From an uncultured Chloroflexota bacterium (GTDB lineage: Bacteria > Chloroflexota > UBA11872 > UBA12225): DNA of 61,299 nucleotides. Below the pieces are notes generated by a model. It was not told the origin of the DNA and searched no databases. It was given only the letters and a program-made list of their open reading frames with translations. Every line of letters starts with the position of its first letter. Within the stretch, counting starts at the first letter, position 1. The DNA lies in NCBI GenBank assembly GCA_902805635.1, contig CADCTC010000076.1, forward strand, positions 1 to 61,299, given 5' to 3'. Both the position numbers and the translations under genes were made by a program. Of this stretch, positions 34,703-43,903 are shown one piece after another.

Positions 34703-36196
34703 TTATCGCTGCGCCAGGGTAAACCGTAGCGAGAGTGCCGGGCCGGTGCGCGCTACGCTCACGGGCAGCGTCACCGCCAGCCCGTCTTCGCCGCGCGTGA
34801 ACTCGAGCGGCTCCTTGTGCCCCAGCAGCTCCACCTTCTCGATCTCGGCTTGCAGCAGGCCGGCGCCGGTGCCGAGCGTCTTGATGGCCACGCTGTTGCC
34901 TTCCGGCCAGGCGAGCACAGTGGCGTAGAGCAGCTCGCGCTGCTTGCCCTGGCGGGTGGCCGTGCGGGTGGTGAAGCGCACGTCCTGGCTGGTGAAGGCG
35001 CTGCGCAGCGTATCGGTAAAGCCGCCGGAGGCGACACGGGTTGGCCCTTCTCCGTAGACCTTCCAGGGACGCGTGCCATAGATCGCCTCGCCGTTGACGC
35101 GCAGCCAGTCGCCGATGCCGAGCAGCAGCGCCTGCTCTTCATCGGGGATGGTGCCGTCGGCGCGCGGGCCGATGTTCAGCAACAGCGCGCCGTTCTTGCT
35201 GACGATATCGACCAGGTCGCCGATGAGCGACTCGACCGTCTTGTACTGCTGGTCCGCGACATAGCCCCAGGAGTTCTTCGAAACGGAGGTGTCGGTCTGC
35301 CAGAAGTGCGGCCGGATGTCGCTCAGCTGGCCACGTTCGACGTCGAACACCGCCGTGCCTTCCGGGTACGCGTCGTGCTTGTAGTTGATGGCGACGCCGC
35401 GGCGCCACTGGTGGGCGCGGTTGTAGTAGTAGGCCGCGAACTGCTGGAGGTAGGACGCGAAGGCCGGCTGCTCGATCCACCAGTCGAACCAGACCAGCTG
35501 CGGCTGGTACTTGTCCACCAGCTCGCAGGTGCGCAGCAGCCAGTCTTCCAGGAACTGCTGGTTGGGCTGCAGCACGTCGCGCGGCTGCGCCGGACCGTAC
35601 AGGCCGGCGTAGCGCGGGTCCTGCACGTCGGAGTCGATCTTCATGCCTTCATCGAAGAACCACCAGTGCTCGGCGCGGTGGCTTGAGAGGCCGAACACCA
35701 GCCACTGGCGGCGCACCGCTTCGGCCAACTCGCCGATCAGGTCGCGCTTGGGCCCCATGCGGGTGGCGGTCCATTCGGAGAAGCTGCAGTCGTACATGGC
35801 GAAGCCGTCATGGTGCTCCGCCACCGGCACGACGAACTGCGCGCCGGCTCTGCGGAACAGCGCCGCCCAGGCGTCCGGGTCGTACTTGTCGGCGGTGAAT
35901 TGGGGGATAAAGTCCTTATAGCCAAACTTGGCATGCGACCCATAGGTGGCGACGTGGTGCTCGTAATGCTTGGTGCCGCGCTCGTACATGCGGCGCGGGT
36001 ACCACTCGTTGCCGAAGGCGGGCACGGCGTAGACGCCCCAGTGGATGAAGATGCCGAACTTGCCGTCCACGTACCAGTCCGGCGTGGTGTACTGCTTGAG
36101 CGATTCCCACGTGCTCGCGAAGGGACCGGTGGAAATGCCCTGCTCTACCGTCGTCCTGTAGTCACGCGTCGTGTGGCTGACTGTCTCGCCTGTCAT
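34703..36196 (-). CDS. Alpha-L-fucosidase, GH29 family
   Basis: 497 residues. GH29 marks include FGIFIHWGVYAVPAFGNEWY (47-66), AEHHDGFAMYDC (126-137) and the nucleophile Asp238 in LVWFDWWIEQ. A C-terminal beta domain follows the barrel. The family removes alpha-linked L-fucose with retention. No signal peptide is seen, so it acts on imported oligosaccharides. It is a single minus-strand gene. Fucose-rich sulfated glycans would fit with the sulfatases in this window, but that link is inference. Confidence 0.92.
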   Translation of the reverse strand: MTGETVSHTTRDYRTTVEQGISTGPFASTWESLKQYTTPDWYVDGKFGIFIHWGVYAVPAFGNEWYPRRMYERGTKHYEHHVATYGSHAKFGYKDFIPQFTADKYDPDAWAALFRRAGAQFVVPVAEHHDGFAMYDCSFSEWTATRMGPKRDLIGELAEAVRRQWLVFGLSSHRAEHWWFFDEGMKIDSDVQDPRYAGLYGPAQPRDVLQPNQQFLEDWLLRTCELVDKYQPQLVWFDWWIEQPAFASYLQQFAAYYYNRAHQWRRGVAINYKHDAYPEGTAVFDVERGQLSDIRPHFWQTDTSVSKNSWGYVADQQYKTVESLIGDLVDIVSKNGALLLNIGPRADGTIPDEEQALLLGIGDWLRVNGEAIYGTRPWKVYGEGPTRVASGGFTDTLRSAFTSQDVRFTTRTATRQGKQRELLYATVLAWPEGNSVAIKTLGTGAGLLQAEIEKVELLGHKEPLEFTRGEDGLAVTLPVSVARTGPALSLRFTLAQR

Positions 36197-36253
36197 CTTG
36201 TCACCTCACCCTCAGTAGGAATGCCTCGTACATTGGCGCCAGCAGTGCTGACT

Positions 36254-36643
36254 TCACTGAAGGTCATCCTTGCTGCGCTGCTGCCGGTACGCTTCTAAAG
36301 GCAGTACCACGTTCCGAAACTCTTCAGCGGTCATCCGATCCAAGAGTGTGACCAGGAGGCGTAGCAACTTGCCAACAGGAGCGTGCTGCGCGTGAATGAT
36401 GCCCGCGTGGTGCCGGCCCTGGTCCCACCAGATCGCGGCAAGCTCCAGGAAGTCATTGCGGTTGTGTGTGAGTAGCACCAGGCCTTCTGCCGCCGCAAAT
36501 GCCAGCTGAGCGTCGTCACTCAGACCTTGACGTGCTGCCTCCACCACGTGGAGCGCATCGTAGCCTCCTTGGCGGAGAGCTTCGGCGACTGCGGGGTCAA
36601 CATCCTCATCCAGCAGCAACCGCGCCGTGAGTCCGGGGATCAC
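36254..36643 (-). CDS. DUF5615 family PIN-like protein (putative toxin)
   Basis: 129 residues. The PIN-like fold shows ARLLLDEDVDPAVAEALRQGG at the start and LLTHNRNDFLELA later, giving the acidic residues of a Mut7-C/PIN-type nuclease site. It overlaps the DUF433 gene by 4 nt, the usual order for this toxin-antitoxin-like pair. It would be an RNase if active. The C-terminal ~40 residues are an extension. Confidence 0.82.
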   Translation of the reverse strand: MIPGLTARLLLDEDVDPAVAEALRQGGYDALHVVEAARQGLSDDAQLAFAAAEGLVLLTHNRNDFLELAAIWWDQGRHHAGIIHAQHAPVGKLLRLLVTLLDRMTAEEFRNVVLPLEAYRQQRSKDDLQ

Positions 36644-37041
36644 TCCTTTGGCCGGCGGTTGCCTCCAGGGCGGTCTGGCTGGCGAGTAAACCGTACAGCG
36701 CCGCGCTCATCGCGCTGTCCGCCAAGGCGCGCCATCTGCTGGTCCAGTGCTTCCGCGCTCGTGTTCTGCCAAATTTCCTGATCGATCTCGTCTCGATGGT
36801 CGTGGTAGTAGCTGATCGCATCGTAGACCGCGGCCGGCGGAAGCCGTGATGCATAGCCGGCGACGATTTCCTCCACCGGCCGTCCGTCCCGGAACAGTTG
36901 AGCGATCTGCCAAACAGGAATGCGTTGCCCGGCCACGATTGGTCTGCTGCCCAGCACGCCCGGTCGCCGCGTGACGTACGGATGCTCCGTGCTCACCTCA
37001 TTCGACGGGTTCCCCGAAGCTTCACTGGTCGTGATCGCCAT
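36640..37041 (-). CDS. DUF433 family protein (putative antitoxin)
   Basis: 133 residues. The DUF433 core reads RPIVAGQRIPVWQIAQLFRD, then GRPVEEIVAGYASRLPPAAV and YDAISYYHDHRDEID, a winged-helix-like DNA-binding domain that commonly acts as antitoxin and autoregulator for a DUF5615 partner. It is first in the pair and overlaps its partner by 4 nt. The N-terminal ~25 residues are not conserved. Confidence 0.85.
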   Translation of the reverse strand: MAITTSEASGNPSNEVSTEHPYVTRRPGVLGSRPIVAGQRIPVWQIAQLFRDGRPVEEIVAGYASRLPPAAVYDAISYYHDHRDEIDQEIWQNTSAEALDQQMARLGGQRDERGAVRFTRQPDRPGGNRRPKE

Positions 37042-37143
37042 CGTTCGCCTCTCTCGACCATTCTAGCGGGTGTGACGCTCCCCGATAGGCGTACCGGGAG
37101 GCGCGATGACGGAGTGGCTCATGATATCGTTATACAATCACGC

Positions 37144-37347
37144 ATGCTGCTGAGCCTCACGCCTACCCAGTCACCCGCGGCACCCGGTACAGCCACCTTC
37201 GACGTCGCAGATCCCGGTTACCTGTTGCACAAGCACCCTGGCCGGCTGCAGTCGTTCACGCTGTCGTTTGGTCAAGTGCACGTCTTCTATCCGGAAGTGA
37301 CCGAGGAGCGGTGTACCGCCGCGCTGCTGCTGGACGTGGACCCGGTG
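37144..37347 (+). pseudogene. hen1: hen1 N-terminal fragment
   Basis: From ATG 37144 the product reads DPGYLLHKHPGRLQSFTLSF then GQVHVFYPEVTEERCTAALL, the recognisable start of bacterial Hen1, the RNA 3'-terminal ribose 2'-O-methyltransferase of the Pnkp/Hen1 repair system. After LLLDVDPV (near 37347) similarity stops abruptly and the next bases belong, in another frame, to the Pnkp ligase domain. The methyltransferase domain and the rest of the ~460-residue protein are absent. A TATACAAT box lies at 37131-37138. Confidence 0.75.
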
Positions 37348-37351
37348 GCGC

Positions 37352-38275
37352 ATGGCGCGCTTCGCGGCGGACCCGCGCTGGCTGGTCTACCTGCCGCCGA
37401 CGATGTCGCCATCGGAGCCGTCGCAGCGGGAGGGCTATCTGGAGTTTCCTGCCGAGGCGTTCGCCCACTACCGCGCTGCTGGCGTGTCACGGGTGGTGTG
37501 CGAGGAGAAGCACATGGGTTCTCGCGCGGTGGTGATCGCATGCCGGGACGCGGACGCCGCGCGTGAGCGCTTTGGGGTCACGACGGGAGAGACCGGCATC
37601 TGCTACACGCGCCCTGGCCGGCGCTTCTTCTCCGACGCGACGTTGGAGGCAGCCTTCCAGGACCGGGTACGTGCCGGCCTTACCGCCGCGGGTTCCTGGG
37701 AGCAGCTCAATACCAACTGGGTCGTGCTGGACTGCGAGCTGATGCCGTGGTCGGCCAAGGCGCAGGAGCTACTGCGCGGCCAGTACGCCGCGGTGGGCGC
37801 GGCCGCCCGCGGCGCACTGCCGGAGGCGACCGCTGCGCTGCGCCGGGCCTCCGGCGGCGCGTCCGCGCGGCCGGAGGTAGCGGCGCTCCTGGAGCGGTTT
37901 GAGCAGCGCGGCGCGCTGGCCGGGGAGTTCGTGGCGGCGTACCGGCACTACTGCTGGCCTGTCCAGTCGCTGGACGACCTGCGGCTGGCGCCGTTCCACA
38001 TACTGGCCACGGAGGGCGCCGTACACACCGACAAGGACCACACCTGGCACATGGAGACGCTGGCCGGTCTGTGCGCCGCGGCCGGCGACCCGCTGCTGCA
38101 CGCCACGCCGTATCGCGTGGTGGACCTGGCCAGCGAGGCGAGCGAGGCCGGCGCCACCGAGTGGTGGGAGCAGCTGACGGGGCGCGGTGGCGAGGGCATG
38201 GTCGTCAAGCCGCTCGATTTCATCACGCGCGGTGGGAAGGGTCGCCTGGTGCAGCCGGTGGACCCGCGGCTGTAG
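37352..38275 (+). CDS. pnkp: Pnkp ligase-domain fragment with C-terminal deletion
   Basis: 307 residues from ATG 37352. It corresponds to the RNA ligase/adenylyltransferase module of bacterial polynucleotide kinase-phosphatase: nucleotidyl lysine motif CEEKHMGSRAV, NTNWVVLDCELMPWSAKAQE, DKDHTWHMETLAGLC and EGMVVKPLDF. The kinase and phosphatase domains that normally precede it (~450 residues) are missing. At the 3' end KGRLVQP joins directly to VDPRL; the usual ~90 residues between them, with the motif V lysine region, are absent. It is probably inactive as an RNA repair ligase, although it could be translated. Confidence 0.75.
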   Translation: MARFAADPRWLVYLPPTMSPSEPSQREGYLEFPAEAFAHYRAAGVSRVVCEEKHMGSRAVVIACRDADAARERFGVTTGETGICYTRPGRRFFSDATLEAAFQDRVRAGLTAAGSWEQLNTNWVVLDCELMPWSAKAQELLRGQYAAVGAAARGALPEATAALRRASGGASARPEVAALLERFEQRGALAGEFVAAYRHYCWPVQSLDDLRLAPFHILATEGAVHTDKDHTWHMETLAGLCAAAGDPLLHATPYRVVDLASEASEAGATEWWEQLTGRGGEGMVVKPLDFITRGGKGRLVQPVDPRL

Positions 38276-38305
38276 TCCGTACAAGAGATACTGTCGTTCG
38301 ACAAG

Positions 38306-38581
38306 ATGATGGAGCCGCACGACGGGGATGCTGGGGCGCCGGAGCTGCTCCTGGGTCTGGTGGCGCCGCCGGAGGGGGTGAAACTCACCGGCACGCGTCC
38401 CTCACGTACTGGGGAGGGCGGTCGCGGCGTGCTGGCGAGCTACTCGGACGGAACTTCGGTATCCGCCATGGTCAACTCAGACGGCTCGGTGTGCATCCTC
38501 ATGATCCGCAAGGGTGAAGTGATCCCCGCGCGGCAGCTCCCGGCCCACGCTGGAGAGGGTGTGCCGCGCTTCTCCTGGTAA
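38306..38581 (+). CDS. Hypothetical protein (91 residues)
   Basis: ATG 38306, 30 bp after the Pnkp fragment. The product has a beta-rich middle (VLASYSDGTSVSAMVNSDGS then VCILMIRKGEV) and no known family. Third-position GC is high. A further 48-codon frame (GTG 38559 to 38702) overlaps its end. These may be remnants of a damaged locus. Confidence 0.4.
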   Translation: MMEPHDGDAGAPELLLGLVAPPEGVKLTGTRPSRTGEGGRGVLASYSDGTSVSAMVNSDGSVCILMIRKGEVIPARQLPAHAGEGVPRFSW

Positions 38582-38741
38582 CGGCGCCAGCACGCTTACC
38601 GTCGGTGAGCACGTCGAGCCACCGCTGCTGCGGCTGCTACTGCCGGAATCGCTGGCAGGCATTGCTCGGCCGGTATCGCGCGGCGGCTACCTGGCCGCGT
38701 AGGCTGTCACGTATCGCGCGGGCGGCGGTGTTCTTCTAGAC

Positions 38742-38761
38742 AACGGGCTGTCGTGCCCGTT
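38742..38761. terminator. Hairpin upstream of the DUF4173 gene
   Basis: Perfect 7-bp arms AACGGGC/GCCCGTT around a 6-nt loop, between the hypothetical genes and the membrane protein gene. It could end the Pnkp-region transcript; a T-run is lacking. Confidence 0.4.
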
Positions 38762-38838
38762 CGCCGTTGCTTCACCGCCGGCAGGTCCGTCCATGCCGGG
38801 CCCGCCGACCACGCCGACTACGCCGTCGAGGAGCAGTC

Positions 38839-40545
38839 GTGGAGATATCCCACCCAATTCAAGAGCTACCGCTGCCGAACCCGCTGGCCGAGGCGCTGCC
38901 GAACGTACCTCCCATGCCTGGCACGGACTCGCTGCCGGAGCCGGCAGCCACCCGCTTGCTAGACGAGCGGTCGCGTGTGGCGTTGCACGTCATGGGGGCG
39001 GCCGTGGTGCTTGGGGTGGTGGGCGACGCGTTGCTGCGGGCTACGCCATGGGGCGTGAACCTGGTGCTGTGGGTGGGGGCGCTGGTGGGCGCGGTGGCGG
39101 CGCTGCTGCGCTGGCGCCGTCTGCCGGCTGCCGTAGATGGGCGCTGGTTGGTTGGCGCGGCGGTGGTATTCGCCGCGCTGTTCGCGGTGCGCGATTCGGG
39201 CACGCTGCGCTTCCTGAACTTCCTGTCGCTGGTGATGGCGCTCGGCTTGGGACTGGCGGCGTTGCGTGCGTGGCCGGGGCAGGCGCGCGTGGCGGCGCTG
39301 ACCGAGTACGCGCTGACGCTGGTGTATGCCGCCACCCACGCGCTGGCCGGGGCTGTGCCACTGGTGTTCCGTGAGGTGGGCTGGCGCCGGCTGCCTGGTG
39401 GACGCTGGTGGAGCGCATCGCTGGCGGCCACGCGCGGGCTGCTGATCGCTATCCCGCTGCTGTTCGTCTTCGGTGGACTCTTCATGGCGGCGGACGAGAC
39501 GTTCGAGCGCGCCGTCCATCCCGCGTTCGACTGGAACCTGGGCGACGCCTTTGGGCACGTCTTCGGCATTGGGATGTGCTCGTGGCTGGCGGCCGGCGTG
39601 CTGCGGGGCGTGACGCTGGACCGCGATGTTCCCTCCAGGATGGCCTGCCCCTCGGCATCGACGGATATGGCGCCGAAGCGCGGCCTCTCGCTGGGCTTCA
39701 TCGAGCTGGCGACGGTGGTGGGCTTGTTGGACGGCCTCTTCCTCGCGTTTGTATTGGTGCAGATACGCTACCTGTTTGGGGGCGCGGCGCAGGTGAGCCC
39801 GGAGACGGGGCTCACGTTCGCCGACTACGCGCGGCGTGGCTTCTTCGAGTTGGTGACGGTGAGCATGCTGGCGCTGCCGCTGCTGCTGCTGGCGGACCCG
39901 CTGCTGCGCGCCGCCAACCCGGTGCAGGTGCGCGCCTTCCGGCTGCTCTCCGGCGCGGCCGTGGTGCTGCTCTGCGTCATCATGGTGTCCGCCGTGCAGC
40001 GCATGCGCCTCTACCAGGAGGTGTATGGTCTGACCGAGCTGCGCCTGTACACCACGGCGTTCATGGGCTGGTTGGGGTTCTTGTTTGTCTGGTTTGGCAC
40101 CACCGTGCTGCGCGGCCGGCGGCGACGCTTCGCCATCGGCGCGCTCACCTCCGCCTTCGCCGCCGTCCTGGCGCTCAACGCGCTCAACCCGGACGCACTG
40201 ATCGTGCGCGCAAACGCGCGCCGCGCCAGCATAGAGCAAGTAAGCGGCTTCCTCACGCTCGACCGCAGCGTGGATGGCTTCTACCTGGCCACGCTGAGCG
40301 CCGACGCCGTGCCCGGCCTGGTGCAGGCGCTGCCACATATGCCGGAGGCGCAGCGGCAGGACGTTGCCCGCGGTGTGCTCTCCCGCTGGTCACCACCGCC
40401 CGCCGTTGACTGGCGCACCTGGTCGTGGTCCCGGTCGCGCGCCTACGCCGCCGTTGCCGCCCACCAGCAGGAGCTGAACGCACTGGCCGGTCCGCCTGCA
40501 GGGCCGGTGGACTACGAGGTGCGCCTACGGTCAGGCCGGCGCTAA
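38839..40545 (+). CDS. DUF4173 family multi-pass membrane protein
   Basis: 568 residues from GTG 38839 with GAGGAG upstream; the open frame extends further but without a site. About 11-12 hydrophobic segments lie between residues ~50 and ~430, with DUF4173-like sequence (SGTLRFLNFLSLVMALGLGL, AADETFERAVHPAFDWNLGD, RLYTTAFMGWLGFLFVWFGT). The last ~130 residues are soluble. The family's role is unknown, though it is often linked to membrane sensing. The 3' end overlaps the convergent acylase gene by 15 nt. Confidence 0.82.
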   Translation: MEISHPIQELPLPNPLAEALPNVPPMPGTDSLPEPAATRLLDERSRVALHVMGAAVVLGVVGDALLRATPWGVNLVLWVGALVGAVAALLRWRRLPAAVDGRWLVGAAVVFAALFAVRDSGTLRFLNFLSLVMALGLGLAALRAWPGQARVAALTEYALTLVYAATHALAGAVPLVFREVGWRRLPGGRWWSASLAATRGLLIAIPLLFVFGGLFMAADETFERAVHPAFDWNLGDAFGHVFGIGMCSWLAAGVLRGVTLDRDVPSRMACPSASTDMAPKRGLSLGFIELATVVGLLDGLFLAFVLVQIRYLFGGAAQVSPETGLTFADYARRGFFELVTVSMLALPLLLLADPLLRAANPVQVRAFRLLSGAAVVLLCVIMVSAVQRMRLYQEVYGLTELRLYTTAFMGWLGFLFVWFGTTVLRGRRRRFAIGALTSAFAAVLALNALNPDALIVRANARRASIEQVSGFLTLDRSVDGFYLATLSADAVPGLVQALPHMPEAQRQDVARGVLSRWSPPPAVDWRTWSWSRSRAYAAVAAHQQELNALAGPPAGPVDYEVRLRSGRR

Positions 40546-42849
40546 GGTCAGCGTCGCCACCGTGGCGTGTCCGACGTCGTCGGGGGTGAAGTGCATTGGG
40601 ATGCGCCGGTGCACGGCCCAGATGGGCAGCTGGTCCTGGTAGTGCGGGGACGTAGGATCGCCCGAGACGCCACCGGGGATGACGGAGCTGGCGCCCGCTA
40701 CATCGGACAAGTCCACCACCTGGCGGTAGACCGAGAGGTCCGTTACGTCAATTCGGGATGCGCCACGCCAGAAGTACCCGCCGCGCTGGAGCGTATCGAC
40801 ATCGCCGCCCATTGGCACACGCGGTGGATCACAGCCCCCGGCGTGGCCCGGGACGCGCGCCGACAGAGGATGCGCGGCGGCCGTCTGATGGTGGTCACCC
40901 CAGCTCCACGCCGCGGGATTGGCACCGGCCGCCGTGATGGCGGCAGGCCACGCAGCGGCAAGCACGTCCGGCAGTACGTCATTCCATGTCTTGCCGCTCA
41001 CGGTGACACCGTCACCGTGAGCGGCCTCGAGGGAGCAGACGACGTTTGCCAGCCAGCGGTTGACGATGTTGTGGACGGCGCCCACATCCGACGCGGCGAT
41101 CCACTCCCACGCTCGGCGGCCCACAACGGGCTCGAACAGCGCACGCCCCACGGCCTGCCGGAAGAAGCCGTACAGCAATGCCGAGGCGCTGTCGGGCCGT
41201 AAGTCGCCGTCAAACTGTGCCAGCATGGCTCGCGCATTCTCCACGTCACCCTCGAATGGCCCCACTTTCTTGAGCAACCCTGCCCAGGCCCGTGCGGGGA
41301 GCGAGACCATGTCGGCCTGCCAGGCGGCGATTTCATCCGGCGAAAGCAATGCGGTTGCCGTCTGAATCAGCTCACGGATGCGCTCGGCGCGGTGGGGCGG
41401 CGAGAAGTCGTGCGCGATGTACAGGTCGGGGTCTTCTGAGGTGACCGCCTGGTTGGCGGTGGCAATGAACCCCTCCGGCGGGTTGATCGCCTGTGGCTGG
41501 CGCTCGAACGGCACTCTTCCCGTCCACTCGTGCTCGCCGGTCCAGCCGGGCGCCGGGAACTGCCGGTGCGCCCGCGACGATCGCACGGGCAGGAAGCCGC
41601 GGGTCAGGTAGCCGATGTTGCCCTGCGTGTCGGCGGAGACCAGGTTGTTGACTGGATCCACCCACTGGCGCATTGCCTGGTGCAGCTCGGGCACACTGCC
41701 CGCCCGCAGCATAGGGCGTAGACACTCCCAACCCCGATTCGGTTCTTCGGTGGCGGTGTAGCGCAAGGCGATGGCGACGCCGCTGCGGGGATCGCCGTGC
41801 ACGACTGGACCGTGACGAGTACGCCACAGATCCACCTCCACCGGGCCCGAACCGGCTACCTCGATCCGCTCCACCGCATGCTCGGCATCCGCCCAGCCTG
41901 CGGGCACGCGGTACTGTGGCGGTTGGGCGGCGTCGAACTGTTCCAGGTAGAGATCCTGGTAATCGGCGCTGATGTGAGTGATGTTCCACGCCACGCTGCC
42001 GTTGTGGCCGAAGTGCGGAAAGCCGGGCAGGCCGGGGAACGTGGCGCCGGTGGCGTCGAAGTCCGGGCAGGTCACGTGGACCTGCCAGTAGACCGAAGGC
42101 ACGTCGAGTGCGCGGTGCGAGTCGTTGCACAGCACCGGCAGGCCGGTAGTGGTGCGCGCGCCATGGATGGCCCAGGAGTTCGAACCGCCCTCGGCCGCCG
42201 CCAGGAAGCCCAGCTGCTCGCACGCCTGCTTCAGGTCCTCGAAGCCGTCCTGGATAGACCGCGCGTAGGCGCCATCCGGCGGCAGGATGACGGGGGATCC
42301 CACCGGCGCCCGCCCATCCAGCTGTGCGTACGCCTGCGCGCCGGCCATGGCGAGCAGCTGCGCCTGCGCCAGCTTCTGCTGCCACACGCCCATCAGCACG
42401 TGCCGGACCTTGAAGGCCGCGCAGGAGTGCCACGCCTCCCACAGCTCCGGCTGGATGCCAGTCAGGGCATACTCCGGGGGCAGCCGTCCGCCGGTGGCGA
42501 TGAATGCGTTCACGCCGGCCGCGTACGCCTCGAACATGGCGCGGGTCTCTGGAGACATGGCTGCCACGTCGGCCTTGGCGGAGCGTGCGAGCTGCATACG
42601 GCGCGCCAGCCGGTCTCCCGCCACGGCCGAAACACCGGCCACCTCTGCCCAGCGTCCCGTGGCGCGGCGGCGGTCGTACTCCATCTGCCATAGGCGGTCC
42701 TGCGCGGCCGCAAAGCCCTGGCCGAACCACGCGTCGTCTTCGTTCTCTGCGCCGACGTGGGCGACACCGTGCGCATCGCGCCGGATGGTGACGGGGGCGT
42801 GCGGAGCGTACGGCCCGGCAACCGTGAGGGTCGCGCCGGTGGTGCTCAC
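40531..42849 (-). CDS. Penicillin acylase family protein (Ntn hydrolase)
   Basis: 772 residues. The precursor cleavage site and nucleophile are visible at GG-Ser223-NSWAIHG, where Ser223 becomes the beta-subunit N-terminus. The family then continues with CNDSHRALDVPSVYWQ and the HFGHNGSVAWNITHI region. These enzymes hydrolyse amides, including penicillins, acyl-homoserine lactones and other N-acyl compounds; the substrate cannot be read here. There is no clear signal peptide, unlike periplasmic members. It lies 16 bp after the Gfo/Idh gene on the same strand. Confidence 0.9.
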   Translation of the reverse strand: MSTTGATLTVAGPYAPHAPVTIRRDAHGVAHVGAENEDDAWFGQGFAAAQDRLWQMEYDRRRATGRWAEVAGVSAVAGDRLARRMQLARSAKADVAAMSPETRAMFEAYAAGVNAFIATGGRLPPEYALTGIQPELWEAWHSCAAFKVRHVLMGVWQQKLAQAQLLAMAGAQAYAQLDGRAPVGSPVILPPDGAYARSIQDGFEDLKQACEQLGFLAAAEGGSNSWAIHGARTTTGLPVLCNDSHRALDVPSVYWQVHVTCPDFDATGATFPGLPGFPHFGHNGSVAWNITHISADYQDLYLEQFDAAQPPQYRVPAGWADAEHAVERIEVAGSGPVEVDLWRTRHGPVVHGDPRSGVAIALRYTATEEPNRGWECLRPMLRAGSVPELHQAMRQWVDPVNNLVSADTQGNIGYLTRGFLPVRSSRAHRQFPAPGWTGEHEWTGRVPFERQPQAINPPEGFIATANQAVTSEDPDLYIAHDFSPPHRAERIRELIQTATALLSPDEIAAWQADMVSLPARAWAGLLKKVGPFEGDVENARAMLAQFDGDLRPDSASALLYGFFRQAVGRALFEPVVGRRAWEWIAASDVGAVHNIVNRWLANVVCSLEAAHGDGVTVSGKTWNDVLPDVLAAAWPAAITAAGANPAAWSWGDHHQTAAAHPLSARVPGHAGGCDPPRVPMGGDVDTLQRGGYFWRGASRIDVTDLSVYRQVVDLSDVAGASSVIPGGVSGDPTSPHYQDQLPIWAVHRRIPMHFTPDDVGHATVATLTLAPA

Positions 42850-42865
42850 AGCCTTTGTTGCCCGG

Positions 42866-43903
42866 TCACAGCGTGGGCACGTCCACCGGCTGGCCGGTGC
42901 GGGCGCTCTCTTCGGCGGCCAGCGTCACGGCCAGGGTGCGCGCCGCGTCCAGGTACGACGAGCGTACGCGGCTGGGGTCCCTGCGCCCCACCGCTTCGAC
43001 GAACGCCTGGTCCTCCGCCAGCATGGGCTGGCCCGTGAAGCGATACTCCTCGGTCTTGCCGCCGCTCACGACCTTGAGCGTGGTGCCCCACACCTCCAGG
43101 CGTGTGTCCTGCAAGATCAGGTGCACCCCGGACGGCGCCCCCGTGGCGGTGCCGCCGCCCAGCGCGGAGGTGTTGGAGATGGTGCCGATGGCGCCACTGG
43201 CGAAGTGCAGCGTGGTGGTGGCGACGTCGAAGATGTCGTAGTTGGGCGTCTCCTTGAGCAGGCGCAGCACCCCGGCGCTGTAGACGCGCGTCACGTCGCC
43301 CACCAGGTAGCGCACCAGGTCCACGGTGTGGGTGGCCTGCTCCACCAGTTGGCCACCCGACTGCGCCTGCACGCGCCACCAGGGGGTGCCCGGCAGCCCG
43401 CCCAGGTAGAAGCCCAGCGCCATGCCCACCGGCCTGTTGCCGATCAGCTCTTTAGCGCGATCGGCGGCCTCTGAGTAGCGCGTCTGGTAGCCGGACGCAG
43501 ACACCAGGTTCTTCTGGGCAATACGTTCGGCCACCTGGCGCGCCATGTCCAGCGAGAGCGCCACCGGCTTCTCCACGAACAGCGCCAGCCCGGCGTCGAT
43601 GGCCTGCAGCTCCAGCGCGCCGTGGGCAAACGGCGGCACGCAGACGTAGACCGCGTGCAGCCCCGCCTCGGCCAGCATGGCCCGGTAGTCGGTGTAGACC
43701 TTGGCGCGCAGCTTGCGCGGCTCGGGGCCGCCGGGGCGCGCCAGCTGGTCTTGCTGGGCATTGATGCGTCGCATGGCCAGCTCGGAGCGATCACGCTCCA
43801 CGTCGTAGAGCGCCACCACCTCCGCCTCCGGGATGCGCACCAGGTTGAGCAGGTGCTGCGTCGCGATCCCGCCGGTCCCCGCGAAGCCGATCCGCACGGG
43901 CAT
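42866..43903 (-). CDS. Gfo/Idh/MocA family oxidoreductase
   Basis: 345 residues from ATG 43903 (AGGAG upstream); a longer frame exists but lacks a ribosome binding site. Rossmann loop VRIGFAGTGGIATQHL, EKP motif (FVEKPVALS) and substrate domain with GGQLVEQATHTVDLVRYLVG, whose Gly-Gln and His residues line the active site. A sugar or cyclitol dehydrogenase is likely. It is followed closely by the penicillin acylase gene, possibly as a two-gene unit. Confidence 0.88.
   Translation of the reverse strand: MPVRIGFAGTGGIATQHLLNLVRIPEAEVVALYDVERDRSELAMRRINAQQDQLARPGGPEPRKLRAKVYTDYRAMLAEAGLHAVYVCVPPFAHGALELQAIDAGLALFVEKPVALSLDMARQVAERIAQKNLVSASGYQTRYSEAADRAKELIGNRPVGMALGFYLGGLPGTPWWRVQAQSGGQLVEQATHTVDLVRYLVGDVTRVYSAGVLRLLKETPNYDIFDVATTTLHFASGAIGTISNTSALGGGTATGAPSGVHLILQDTRLEVWGTTLKVVSGGKTEEYRFTGQPMLAEDQAFVEAVGRRDPSRVRSSYLDAARTLAVTLAAEESARTGQPVDVPTL

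Noticed and set aside
36254..37041. The DUF5615/DUF433 pair as part of a larger defence island
   Set aside because: Apart from the damaged Hen1-Pnkp locus next to it, no restriction, CRISPR, retron or Abi-type gene is nearby. A lone toxin-antitoxin-like pair is the simpler reading.
37144..37566. The hen1 frame as a complete small gene continuing to 37566
   Set aside because: After 37347 the frame only shadows the ligase domain, which is coded in another frame. Similarity to Hen1 ends at LLLDVDPV.
38959..40338. A 459-codon minus-strand frame rich in His, Gln and Arg
   Set aside because: This is the antisense of hydrophobic transmembrane codons in the DUF4173 gene; it has no start signal or motif.
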